Shown here piece after piece: positions 56,446-63,700 of a stretch of 64,000 nt of DNA; position 1 is the stretch's first letter; each line of letters opens with the position of its first letter. The DNA lies in the IMG/VR virus record IMGVR_UViG_3300044796_000657, positions 366,230 to 430,229 of that record. One strand, given 5' to 3'. The DNA is from a virus. The notes under the pieces are model-generated. The model saw nothing but the letters and a program-made list of their open reading frames with translations. It was not told the DNA's origin and searched no databases. Position numbers and translations under genes: made by a program.

Positions 56446-56631
56446 ATGAAAGATTTTCTAAAGGCTTGCAAACTTTCCTTGGGATGTTTAGGATTTTATT
56501 TCTGGTGTGTATTAATTGCGTTGCCGATTTTTGGATTGAATAACTTTGGAAACTATGGTATAGTGATGTTCGTACTTTGTGCTTTGATGTTTCCCTTACA
56601 AGTGTTAAACAGGCTCAAATATGGCGACTAA
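56446..56631 (+). CDS. Small membrane protein (61 aa)
   Basis: ATG 56446. Two hydrophobic helices (LGCLGFYFWCVLIALPIFGL and YGIVMFVLCALMFPLQVL). Overlaps the next gene by 11 bases. Function unknown. Confidence 0.65.
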   Translation: MKDFLKACKLSLGCLGFYFWCVLIALPIFGLNNFGNYGIVMFVLCALMFPLQVLNRLKYGD

Positions 56632-56854
56632 ATTTTTATGCATAGGTGGCCCACTAGATAAGGTGCGAGCAACCAGCGAAGAATTAGCAATACGGATGCC
56701 AGAATATAACTCAGTGTATACTTCTTATAACTGTAGTTATCGCATTCGTCGTCCCAATAAAAAAATGATCGAGAATGCCAAAGAATCTGGCAGACCGGTG
56801 TTAACTTCCGCAATTATGGTTCACAATAGTGTGTTCCAAGTAAAGCCCATGTGA
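56621..56854 (+). CDS. Hypothetical protein (77 aa)
   Basis: ATG 56621. Starts MATKFLCIGGPLDKVRATSE; its last 10 bases overlap tRNA-Leu(GAG). Function unknown. Confidence 0.65.
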   Translation: MATKFLCIGGPLDKVRATSEELAIRMPEYNSVYTSYNCSYRIRRPNKKMIENAKESGRPVLTSAIMVHNSVFQVKPM

Positions 56855-56928
56855 TGGAACTGGCAGACTTCACGGTTCGAGAAGCCGTGGCTCTTTTGAG
56901 CGTGCAGGTTCGAAGCCTGTCATGGGCA
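56845..56928 (+). tRNA. tRNA-Leu(GAG), C33
   Basis: Acceptor GCCCATG/CATGGGC perfect, anticodon stem ACGGT/GCCGT with loop TCGAGAA, long variable arm GCTC/GAGC, T-arm GCAGG-TTCGAAG-CCTGT. Confidence 0.88.
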
Positions 56929-56957
56929 CTGTTTTCCCCTTTTATCGGAGTATGATT

Positions 56958-57248
56958 ATGAATCTTGAACTTTGCGCCTCGTTCGCCGAAGCTGTGTTTC
57001 CCGCCGACGCTGTCGCCCGTGAGAACCTTTTCGAAAACGCCAAGTTGGGCCGCTTCAAAGACTTCGATGAAGCCATCATGCAGCAAGCTGTGGACTTCTA
57101 TGCTGAAGGCGTCAGATCGGGTGGTGTTAAGTTCCCCACTCTGTTCTGCCAAGATGTTCAGGCCGCTCTCCCAACCCACGACAAACAGAACTTCAAGATC
57201 CTTGCGCACGTCGCCCAATGCGAATGCTGCCAGCAAAAAGTCAGCTAA
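56958..57248 (+). CDS. Hypothetical protein (96 aa)
   Basis: ATG 56958 after GGAG. Starts MNLELCASFAEAVFPADAVA and ends with a Cys pair (QCECCQQK). GC-richer than its neighbours. Function unknown. Confidence 0.65.
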   Translation: MNLELCASFAEAVFPADAVARENLFENAKLGRFKDFDEAIMQQAVDFYAEGVRSGGVKFPTLFCQDVQAALPTHDKQNFKILAHVAQCECCQQKVS

Positions 57249-57252
57249 GTAG

Positions 57253-57381
57253 GTATCCGGTGTGAGCATGGGACTCACTCCTGTAGGTATTACTGGACTT
57301 GGGATAGACCCAAGCTGCTCGAAAGGCGGAAGACCGGTGCAACTCCGGAAATGACAAAAGGTTCGATTCCTTTCGGATGCT
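57253..57381 (+). tRNA. Oversized tRNA-like gene (129 nt)
   Basis: Acceptor GTATCCG/CGGATGC is perfect, D-arm GTGA/TCAC and T-arm AAAGG-TTCGATT-CCTTT are good. About 55 extra bases lie between, with hairpins CTTGGG/CCCAAG and CCGG-TGCAACT-CCGG. Either a tRNA with an intron-like insert or a tRNA-like RNA with extra arms; anticodon not assignable. Confidence 0.55.
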
Positions 57382-57385
57382 ACTT

Positions 57386-57691
57386 ATGAAACCTCGCATC
57401 ATGTATGTTGAAAACAAAGCGACCGGCGAAGCTCATATCGGAAGAGTGAGCTTTTCTAAAACCGGTCGCACGGTTTACTACAACAGCAAAAGCCTATCCA
57501 ATCTTGGCGGAAGAGGCTTTAAAGCCAATCACTACGACATTGACACACACGAAGAGTATTGGGTGTCCGGGCCTCACAAAGATGGCAATGACAAACTGTA
57601 CGGTGGACAGAAGGGCGTTGTAATAGACGCCGACGTTTGGGACGAGTATTGGATAGAGATAAGGGGATTGAAAGAGATTCCCAAACGTTAA
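57386..57691 (+). CDS. Small conserved phage/bacterial protein (101 aa)
   Basis: ATG 57386. ARIGRVSFSKTGRTVYY-like text (here HIGRVSFSKTGRTVYYN), then GGRGFKANHYDI, EEYWVSGPHKDGNDKLYGG and EYW match a widespread small protein often mislabelled as a 1-deoxy-D-xylulose-5-phosphate synthase-like protein. Real function unknown. Confidence 0.75.
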   Translation: MKPRIMYVENKATGEAHIGRVSFSKTGRTVYYNSKSLSNLGGRGFKANHYDIDTHEEYWVSGPHKDGNDKLYGGQKGVVIDADVWDEYWIEIRGLKEIPKR

Positions 57692-57700
57692 TATGTTTGA

Positions 57701-57774
57701 GTCGGGGTAGCCCAACGGCAGGAGGCGACACACTCAAAATGTGTACAGTGTGGGTTCGAATCCCACCCTCGATA
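57701..57774 (+). tRNA. tRNA-Leu(CAA), short variable loop
   Basis: Acceptor GTCGGGG/CCTCGAT with wobble pairs, stem ACACA/TGTGT with loop CTCAAAA, T-arm GTGGG-TTCGAAT-CCCAC. The variable region is only 5 bases, unlike usual Leu tRNAs. Confidence 0.85.
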
Positions 57775-57776
57775 TT

Positions 57777-57884
57777 ATGAAGAAGTTTATTAAATACACT
57801 TGTAATGTTGCTCGCAATGCGGTTTGTCTTTATTTTCGTCCGATCACGGCAACAATTCAATTTGTCAAAAAGAAGTTAAGATGA
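57777..57884 (+). CDS. Small basic protein (35 aa)
   Basis: ATG 57777, ends by overlapping the next ATG (ATGA). Basic (MKKFIKYTCNVARNAVCLYF at the start). Function unknown. Confidence 0.5.
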   Translation: MKKFIKYTCNVARNAVCLYFRPITATIQFVKKKLR

Positions 57885-58063
57885 AACCAACAGATAAAGA
57901 ACATGAATGTTTTACCAAATTAGATAATGGATCAATACCGGCGGGTAGAGATGTTGATGTTTATCGTATTGACGACAAAACAATTTTTGTCAGCTTCCCA
58001 AATGGTGGGCATATTAGGATTGTAAGCGAAACACCAATTAAGACATTTTGCAAACCTGAATAA
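57881..58063 (+). CDS. Hypothetical protein (60 aa)
   Basis: ATG 57881 after AGAAG. Beta-rich (VDVYRIDDKTIFVSFPNGGH). Function unknown. Confidence 0.6.
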   Translation: MKPTDKEHECFTKLDNGSIPAGRDVDVYRIDDKTIFVSFPNGGHIRIVSETPIKTFCKPE

Positions 58064-58077
58064 CAAAAGAAGTTAAA

Positions 58078-58212
58078 ATGATTACCGCAATGGTTATTTG
58101 TTTTGTTTGTATGGTTATTGGAGCGGCTACTGATAGCGATTTGGCAACGCTGGCTTTCATTATTTTTATGATTTTATTGGGCATAAAAATAATTAGTTTT
58201 ATTAATTCTTAA
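58078..58212 (+). CDS. Small membrane protein (44 aa)
   Basis: ATG 58078 after AGAAG. Two hydrophobic segments (AMVICFVCMVIGAA and LAFIIFMILLGIKIISFI). Function unknown. Confidence 0.55.
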   Translation: MITAMVICFVCMVIGAATDSDLATLAFIIFMILLGIKIISFINS

Positions 58213-58220
58213 TATAATTT

Positions 58221-58296
58221 GGTCTCGTAACATAGTCTGGTCTAATGTGCCGATCTTATAAGTCGGATATCGAAAGTTCAAATCTTTCCGAGACTA
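58221..58296 (+). tRNA. tRNA-Ile(TAT)
   Basis: Acceptor GGTCTCG/CGAGACT, D-stem ACAT/ATGT, anticodon stem CCGAT/GTCGG with loop CTTATAA, T-arm GAAAG-TTCAAAT-CTTTC. Reads AUA directly. Confidence 0.92.
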
Positions 58297-58297
58297 C

Positions 58298-58369
58298 TGT
58301 CGTTTAGCTGAGTGGTAAAGCGTCTGTACGACATGCAGAAGATCATCGGTTCAATTCCGGTAACGACAA
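58298..58369 (+). tRNA. tRNA-Val(GAC), C33
   Basis: Acceptor TGTCGTT/AACGACA perfect, stem TCTGT/GCAGA with loop ACGACAT, T-arm ATCGG-TTCAATT-CCGGT. Confidence 0.88.
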
Positions 58370-58373
58370 CTTT

Positions 58374-58445
58374 GGCTCGTTAGTATAACGGATAGTGCGG
58401 TTGTTTCCTAAACGACAAGCAGAGGTTCGACTCCTCTACGGGCTA
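58374..58445 (+). tRNA. tRNA-Arg(CCT)
   Basis: Acceptor GGCTCGT/ACGGGCT, stem GTTGT/ACGAC with loop TTCCTAA, T-arm AGAGG-TTCGACT-CCTCT. Confidence 0.92.
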
Positions 58446-58450
58446 CTTAT

Positions 58451-58526
58451 GCCTTCGTAATGGCCCCGGTTTCTACCCGGAAGGTGCATAACTGGAATTA
58501 TACAGGTTCGACTCCTGTCGAGGGTG
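58451..58526 (+). tRNA. tRNA-like gene, anticodon ambiguous
   Basis: Acceptor GCCTTCG/CGAGGGT and T-arm ACAGG-TTCGACT-CCTGT are good and the total length is normal (76). The core folds as CCGG-TTTCTAC-CCGG (TCT, Arg) or CCGG/CTGG with a loop ending CATAA; neither leaves a normal D-arm. Confidence 0.55.
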
Positions 58527-58554
58527 CTGGTTTCAATTAACGGAGATGATTATT

Positions 58555-58836
58555 ATGATGAAGAATATTTTGATCGCATTGGCAGTTATCGCAGGTGTGG
58601 CATTCACCACTTCTGCTGCTTCCGCACAACATCGCTATCCCCCAAGAGGTGGTGCTGTTGTTGTAGTTAGACCGCCAGTATATGCCCCACCTGTCGTTGT
58701 AGTTCGCCCACCAGTTTATAATTATAACTACAATTATGGCTATAACTACAACTATGGTTTCTACAATCCGTACTATAATCCATTCATATACGGCAATTCT
58801 TTTTACGGTAGTTCCTTTTTCTTCCGTATTCGTTAA
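58555..58836 (+). CDS. Secreted Pro/Tyr/Asn-rich protein (93 aa)
   Basis: A signal peptide (MMKNILIALAVIAGVAFTTS, cleavage after SAASA) precedes Val/Pro repeats (VVVVRPPVYAPP) and Tyr-Asn repeats (YNYNYNYGYNYNYG). ATG 58555 (two ATG), GGAGA upstream. Likely exported; function unknown. Confidence 0.7.
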   Translation: MMKNILIALAVIAGVAFTTSAASAQHRYPPRGGAVVVVRPPVYAPPVVVVRPPVYNYNYNYGYNYNYGFYNPYYNPFIYGNSFYGSSFFFRIR

Positions 58837-58841
58837 ACTTC

Positions 58842-58870
58842 AAAAAACCCGGTTTTAGCCGGGTTTTTTT
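58842..58870 (+). terminator. Rho-independent terminator
   Basis: ACCCGG-TTTTAG-CCGGGT followed by a run of T. Confidence 0.88.
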
Positions 58871-58885
58871 ACTTCATGGTGATAT

Positions 58886-59152
58886 ATGGAAATTGTTTGG
58901 ATATTGGCTTATTTGGTCTTTAATTTCACAATGGTGTTGTTTTTAGTTCGCTATAATTTAATTTCTAAAAAAGATTGCCTTCCGGTGTTATTAGCGTGGC
59001 CGTATTTAGTTTTGATGACAGTTGTTACGATATTAGCGGTCTTGATATCGATGCCATTTATGGTATTATATAGCTTAACAGCTCAACGTTGGTTGGGCGG
59101 CATTAATGATGTCTTATGGCGACTAGGAAGTCGTCATTCTGATCAAGGATAG
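58886..59152 (+). CDS. Membrane protein (88 aa)
   Basis: ATG 58886. Two hydrophobic helices (VWILAYLVFNFTMVLFLV and YLVLMTVVTILAVLISMPFM). Ends 3 bases before the PDZ gene. Function unknown. Confidence 0.65.
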   Translation: MEIVWILAYLVFNFTMVLFLVRYNLISKKDCLPVLLAWPYLVLMTVVTILAVLISMPFMVLYSLTAQRWLGGINDVLWRLGSRHSDQG

Positions 59153-59155
59153 CAA

Positions 59156-59842
59156 ATGGCGATTCAACTTGCCCGATCCACCCAATCGGTACCAGTCAAA
59201 ATGGTAAAGGTTAAGTTCAATTACAAAATTGGCGAAACGGTCACATTCAAGTTGTGGAAAACAAGACACTACGGAATGATCCTTGCCCGTGAACAAAATT
59301 GGCACGGCGGCTTGAAAGTCTACAAAGTTCAAGTAGACAAATACAGAAGCCATTACGTTTACGAATCTGAAATACGTCGTACAAAACGTCGTCCTAAATA
59401 CATCGTCAAAATTACTGAGATCCAATTCGAATCTTTGGGTGAAGGTTTACACATTTTCCCAAATCGCTGGATCAACTTAAACAAATCTGCAAGTAAATTC
59501 GGCTCGCTCATTCGCAGGGCAATTCCACTTCGTCCAACATTGGATGATATTAAACTCCCCCCTCGTGTCCCCGAACCACGCATCGGCATTCCATACAGCA
59601 ACATTGAAGACATGGACAAAAATGCCGGTGTCTTAGTGATGGCTGTTTCTCTTGAAGGACCGGCATGGAAGGGTGGTTTGAGAGAGTGGGACATTATCGT
59701 TAAGATGGGCAGTCAAATTGTCCATAATAGAGCGGAATACACAATCGCACTCAGACACATGTACATCGGTCAGGCAATGGAAGTGACTGTGATACGTGAT
59801 AAACAGCCTGTTCAATTGGTCATTGTCATTGAAGGGTTCTAA
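59156..59842 (+). CDS. PDZ-domain protein
   Basis: ATG 59156. The last 80 residues form a PDZ domain: PRIGIPYSNI, NAGVLVMAVSLEGPAWKGGL, REWDIIVKMGSQ and the final VTVIRDKQPVQLVIVIEGF, in the order of HtrA-type PDZ. The N-terminal 130 residues are a basic unknown beta-rich part with no protease motif. May bind protein C-termini. Confidence 0.75.
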   Translation: MAIQLARSTQSVPVKMVKVKFNYKIGETVTFKLWKTRHYGMILAREQNWHGGLKVYKVQVDKYRSHYVYESEIRRTKRRPKYIVKITEIQFESLGEGLHIFPNRWINLNKSASKFGSLIRRAIPLRPTLDDIKLPPRVPEPRIGIPYSNIEDMDKNAGVLVMAVSLEGPAWKGGLREWDIIVKMGSQIVHNRAEYTIALRHMYIGQAMEVTVIRDKQPVQLVIVIEGF

Positions 59843-59844
59843 TC

Positions 59845-60015
59845 GTGTTTTTGCCAAAGCCAACATGCGACGAATTCTTGCCAGAAGAAGAACCTAAGCC
59901 CAAACCCAAATTTGATTGGCGAAAGGTTCAAGAAGAAAAATTTAACACCAAAAAAGTTCCGCCTGAAATGTATCTCTCACAAGACGATCAGGGGGAATTT
60001 TCTTTTTGGCGATAA
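59845..60015 (+). CDS. Hypothetical Pro/Lys-rich protein (56 aa)
   Basis: GTG 59845, 2 bases after the PDZ gene. Charged and Pro-rich (EEEPKPKPKFDWRKVQEEKF). Likely disordered; function unknown. Confidence 0.55.
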   Translation: MFLPKPTCDEFLPEEEPKPKPKFDWRKVQEEKFNTKKVPPEMYLSQDDQGEFSFWR

Positions 60016-60033
60016 ATTTTTCCATAATTTCTC

Positions 60034-60062
60034 TTGCTATTTGAAACAGGATGTGATACACT
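60034..60062 (+). promoter_or_regulatory. Sigma70-like promoter
   Basis: TTGCTA and TACACT with a 17-base spacer, 36 bases before the LemA-like gene. Confidence 0.6.
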
Positions 60063-60098
60063 CATTTGGCGTTCACAACTTTCTTTCAAGGGGAAATC

Positions 60099-60701
60099 AT
60101 GTTCGACAAATTCGGAAAATTGGTGGTGTTGGGATGCGGCGGGTTAATTGCGAGCGTTGTAGTCGTCGGCATCATCTTTGGCATCTGGTATTTCGGCACA
60201 TTCAACAAGCAAGCAAGATTCGTCGCTCAAATTTCGGGCGAACAAGACGTATGCAAGATCAGCTACGACAACACATGGAAGGTCATTCAAGAAATGGCCC
60301 AAGTTCCCGATGCCTACAAAGACGGCTTCAAGGAATCATGGGGTGTGATTGTTAACAGCAGTCCTAGCAAAACCGCTGGCCTCGTAAACGCCTACGTCAC
60401 TCGCTTCAACCCCAAATTTGACAGCAAGTTGTATGAAAAGCTTATGGTCACCATCGAGCATCAGCGGAAATCATTCGCAGAAGCCCAAAAGAAGCTGCGG
60501 GCACTGAAAACCGAACACGACGCTTTCCGAACAACCATGCCCGTTGACAGCATGTTGGGCCGAATGCTCTTCGGCACTTTCCCGCCAATCGAAGTCCAAC
60601 TCGTTCTCTCGGAAAAGACCGACAACGCCTTCGAGACCGGTCGAGACGACAAGATCAACGTCTTTGACCGCAAACCCGCCACCGTTCCTACCGCCAGTTG
60701 A
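60099..60701 (+). CDS. LemA-like membrane protein (200 aa)
   Basis: ATG 60099 after AAGGGGA. One N-terminal transmembrane helix (GGLIASVVVVGIIFGIWYFG), then helices with NKQARFVAQISGEQ, NTWKVIQEMAQVPDAYKDGF and IEHQRKSFAEAQKKLR that resemble LemA-type four-helix proteins. GC-rich compared with its neighbours. Function unknown. Confidence 0.6.
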   Translation: MFDKFGKLVVLGCGGLIASVVVVGIIFGIWYFGTFNKQARFVAQISGEQDVCKISYDNTWKVIQEMAQVPDAYKDGFKESWGVIVNSSPSKTAGLVNAYVTRFNPKFDSKLYEKLMVTIEHQRKSFAEAQKKLRALKTEHDAFRTTMPVDSMLGRMLFGTFPPIEVQLVLSEKTDNAFETGRDDKINVFDRKPATVPTAS

Positions 60702-60708
60702 TCCGCCG

Positions 60709-60792
60709 ATGTGGGCAGTATTGATGACTTACGGCGTGACATTTCTAGCCAACGTCGGCATCGTTTTGGGATTTAGTTTGAAGAAAGACTGA
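60709..60792 (+). CDS. Possible small membrane peptide (27 aa)
   Basis: ATG 60709 starts a 27-residue frame with one helix (VTFLANVGIVLGFSLKKD). No ribosome binding site stands out. Confidence 0.4.
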   Translation: MWAVLMTYGVTFLANVGIVLGFSLKKD

Positions 60793-60803
60793 ATAGATAA
60801 TGA

Positions 60804-61190
60804 ATGACTTTCAAAGAATTTATAGCAAAGCATGATATCGACTTTTCGCCAGTCGTTAACTTGATCGATAAGGCTTTGCTATCTATCAAGAGAGTTGAAC
60901 CACAAATCGATCATCCGCTTTGGATGCAATCAAAACAACATCTGAGTGGATATGAGGATGTTGTTCAATTCTTTTACAACAGTTTACATTCATTGCGGGA
61001 ATGGGTGAGCCGAGGCGCTCACAACAAGAAGTTATCTCAGACGATAAAGCCATTGTACAATAAGATTTTGAAAGATGTGTCTAGGCTTGTAGCGAAGAAA
61101 GAAACGCATCCTACGCTTCAACAATTCAATGTACAGAACACTTTTGACTCAATTCAGAAGATGATTCAAGACATAACTTCTAGTGTTTGA
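60804..61190 (+). CDS. Hypothetical helical protein (128 aa)
   Basis: ATG 60804. Helical throughout (SLHSLREWVSRGAHNKKLSQ). The end overlaps the convergent small gene by 25 bases. Function unknown. Confidence 0.65.
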   Translation: MTFKEFIAKHDIDFSPVVNLIDKALLSIKRVEPQIDHPLWMQSKQHLSGYEDVVQFFYNSLHSLREWVSRGAHNKKLSQTIKPLYNKILKDVSRLVAKKETHPTLQQFNVQNTFDSIQKMIQDITSSV

Positions 61191-61324
61191 CTTGGCCTTG
61201 GCTCGTCTGCATATGGATGAACATACCAAGTATGATCACTTACTTGATAAGCCTCAATTTTGTCAAGAAATTGCTCTCGTTCTTCTTCGGTAGCAGATTG
61301 CCACCATTTAATAGCTTCTTCCAT
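61166..61324 (-). CDS. Small hypothetical protein (52 aa)
   Basis: ATG 61324. MEEAIKWWQSATEEEREQFL then WYVHPYADEPRPSQT. It is on the same strand as the following tRNA-Val. Function unknown. Confidence 0.55.
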   Translation of the reverse strand: MEEAIKWWQSATEEEREQFLDKIEAYQVSDHTWYVHPYADEPRPSQTLEVMS

Positions 61325-61344
61325 TTTATCTCTTACGATTTGAG

Positions 61345-61417
61345 TGGGCGTTGAGGGATTCGAACCCCCGGCTCTTTCCGTGTAAAGGAAATACTCTGGC
61401 CTCTGAGTTAAACGCCC
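61345..61417 (-). tRNA. tRNA-Val(TAC)
   Basis: On the minus strand: acceptor GGGCGTT/AACGCCC, stem TTTCC/GGAAA with loop TTTACAC, T-arm CGGGG-GTTCGAA-CCC-type. The only tRNA on this strand. Confidence 0.92.
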
Positions 61418-61468
61418 ATTTGTATTTAGATATTAAAGTATTTGCCCGTCGGTTTCAATATATAAAGT

Positions 61469-62548
61469 ATGCATCGTAGAAAAAGATTAGCAGCAAGAGC
61501 AGAAAGTTTCGGCGGAAGTTTAAGTTTAAGTTCCGCAGCAGCAGCGTCCTCTTCATTGGCTCCACAGAAAAAAATGGGCATGGGTATGGGCATGAAACCC
61601 CCCGGCAACGGCATGGGTATGGGAATGGGTGGTGGCCCCGGTCCCGGCCCCGGAGGGCCGGGTGGTCCAGGTGGTGGTGGTGGACCGGGTAACGGTGGTC
61701 CCGGCCCCGGAGGGCCGGGTGGTCCAGGGCCGGGCATGGGAAAAACAACTAGCTCTCACGATTCTCAATCAAGTCACGCACCCACCATTCCATCGGCCCC
61801 ACCAACTGGCCCCTTACCAGCAGGTGGTGGCCCCACAAACTGGCAAGTAGATTTCATTAACAATAGCAATGCGGTAACTGATGCCGATCTGCAAACTTGT
61901 ATTGCCGCTCTACAAAAACAGGTTCAATTCCATTTTGGCCCGGTTTGGAACATTAATGCCGATCTTAAATTTAGCACTCAATTAAACTTCAATCCTACAA
62001 TCTTCGTTCTGGATTATTCGTCCGATGTTAGCATTTTGGGTTATCACGACATAACACAAGCTGGTATTCCAGTAGGATTCGTATTCGCACAATCTTCAAT
62101 TGATTCAGGTGAGTCTTGGCAAGTCACAGCAAGCCATGAACTTTTGGAACTATTAGGCGATCCTTATGTTAATTTGGCTTGCCAAGGTCAATTTGCCGGG
62201 CAGAACGTATTCTTTGCCTATGAAACTTGTGATGCAGTAGAAAATGACGTTTATCAGATTGACGGTGTGGATGTATCTAACTTCCAATATCCATCATGGT
62301 TTGTCAATCAAAACTCTGATCGTTATGATTATATGGGAGTTTTAGATGCACCATTCACAATTTCTTCTGGTGGTTATTTAACGTATTTTCGAACAGTAGG
62401 CGACTGGATTGATGTATCTTCCAATGGTTTGCTACCACTGAATAAGCCGAAATTCACCAGACATTTCCGAAGACGCAAACTTGCCAACCCGCTTTACTCA
62501 GTACCATTAGAAACCCCGATCAATAGGCACAACCATGTCAAAGATTAA
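61469..62548 (+). CDS. Collagen-like metallopeptidase-like protein (359 aa)
   Basis: ATG 61469. The N-terminal 100 residues have Met/Gly and Gly-Pro-Gly repeats (GGPGPGPGGPGGPGGGGGPG), like collagen. The C-terminal part has ASHELLELLGDP (HExxE, about 218) and ETCDAVE, a possible zinc peptidase site. Similar bacterial proteins exist with HELLExLxDP. Possibly a virion or surface protein. Confidence 0.7.
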   Translation: MHRRKRLAARAESFGGSLSLSSAAAASSSLAPQKKMGMGMGMKPPGNGMGMGMGGGPGPGPGGPGGPGGGGGPGNGGPGPGGPGGPGPGMGKTTSSHDSQSSHAPTIPSAPPTGPLPAGGGPTNWQVDFINNSNAVTDADLQTCIAALQKQVQFHFGPVWNINADLKFSTQLNFNPTIFVLDYSSDVSILGYHDITQAGIPVGFVFAQSSIDSGESWQVTASHELLELLGDPYVNLACQGQFAGQNVFFAYETCDAVENDVYQIDGVDVSNFQYPSWFVNQNSDRYDYMGVLDAPFTISSGGYLTYFRTVGDWIDVSSNGLLPLNKPKFTRHFRRRKLANPLYSVPLETPINRHNHVKD

Positions 62549-63137
62549 TATGAAGTTCAAACATTGGTTAGAAGATACGAATGTTCCCGATCAGCATATC
62601 GATATTGATATTCCGCCAACTCACCAACAGAAAGATTATTCTTGTGGTGCTGCCTGTCTGCGAGCCATTAGTACTTACTTTAAAGTCGGCCCGAAAACCG
62701 AACAAGAATTCATGAAGGATTGTAATACCAAACATGATAAAGGGACGCACCCAGAGAACCTAGAAAGGGTCGCCAAACAGTATGGTTTGAGTGTACAAGC
62801 CAAAAAGAACATGACATTGAGTGAACTGCAGAACTATTTAAAGAACGGTGTACCAGTCATTTGCGTGATGCAGGCTTGGGGAGATCCAAAAGATTATCAT
62901 AACGAAGATAGCGGCCATTATGTAGTGGCTATTGGATTCAATGAAGTTAACATTTATTTTATGGACCCACTCATTGAGGATGCAGCACGTGGTCATTTGT
63001 CTCACTCAGAATTTGTGAAAAGATGGCACGACCATGCACCAGATGGTGAAAAATATATAAGATTTGGTATTGCCATGTGGAAGAATGTTAATTCGCCCAA
63101 AGCCGAAAAATTACATACGACTCAAAAGATCAAGTAA
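62535..63137 (+). CDS. C39-like cysteine peptidase (200 aa)
   Basis: ATG 62535, overlapping the previous end by 14 bases. QQKDYSCGAACLRAI (Cys37), GHYVVAIGF (His) and YFMDPLIED (Asp) match C39-like peptidases. A relative is at 42983. Confidence 0.85.
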   Translation: MSKINMKFKHWLEDTNVPDQHIDIDIPPTHQQKDYSCGAACLRAISTYFKVGPKTEQEFMKDCNTKHDKGTHPENLERVAKQYGLSVQAKKNMTLSELQNYLKNGVPVICVMQAWGDPKDYHNEDSGHYVVAIGFNEVNIYFMDPLIEDAARGHLSHSEFVKRWHDHAPDGEKYIRFGIAMWKNVNSPKAEKLHTTQKIK

Positions 63138-63653
63138 TTATTTTCTTGGTGTCCAATTTGTATCCCAAGGGTGTTTGATATTGGCATTTCGACATCGAAG
63201 CATTGTGAAGCAGAAGCTATAACTTGCATTTTCGGTTATTTCATCTTCTTCACTGGCTTGAAGCATACGTTCAATGTATTGGGCATCATTACTGTTAACG
63301 ATCAATCCTCGCCATTTGGCAATTTGAACAATATACTCGGTTAGTTCTTTATTTTTCATTATGCGTTGGCTTTCTTTTTCCGAAACGACAAGATCGTCTT
63401 GGAAGTAAAAAGATACAGCTTCCCACAATGGAAAATCTCTACGAATCATACAAAGGTCTGTATAACGATGATTTAAAATTTGTTCTACCCGCCATTGAAC
63501 TTCGGGATTTGACGATGTTTTGAGTATTTCTATAAGTTGAGGCACAACGACAAAACCCGCCTGATCGAGTCCTTTGGTCGCAAATTCTCGCATTTGATAA
63601 CTTGGACTGTCTAGGTTTTGTAAGAAAAACGATAAAAGAATTGCGGTTAACAT
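63138..63653 (-). CDS. HEAT-like protein with signal anchor (171 aa)
   Basis: Begins with a short hydrophobic segment (MLTAILLSFFLQNLDS) and a helical repeat pattern (REFATKGLDQAGFVVVPQLI, then NPEVQWRVEQIL), as in HEAT/ARM repeats. Function unknown. Confidence 0.65.
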   Translation of the reverse strand: MLTAILLSFFLQNLDSPSYQMREFATKGLDQAGFVVVPQLIEILKTSSNPEVQWRVEQILNHRYTDLCMIRRDFPLWEAVSFYFQDDLVVSEKESQRIMKNKELTEYIVQIAKWRGLIVNSNDAQYIERMLQASEEDEITENASYSFCFTMLRCRNANIKHPWDTNWTPRK

Positions 63654-63668
63654 ATAGTTATAAATAAA

Positions 63669-63699
63669 AAACGCCGGATTTTTATCCGGCGTTTTTTAC
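63669..63699 (-). terminator. Terminator of the gene at 63701
   Basis: ACGCCGGAT pairs with ATCCGGCGT; read on the minus strand it is followed by a T run. Confidence 0.85.
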
Positions 63700-63700
63700 A

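Noticed and set aside
61426-61768. Minus-strand Pro/Gly-rich frames
   Set aside because: They are the reverse of the Gly-Pro repeat region in the plus-strand metallopeptidase-like gene.
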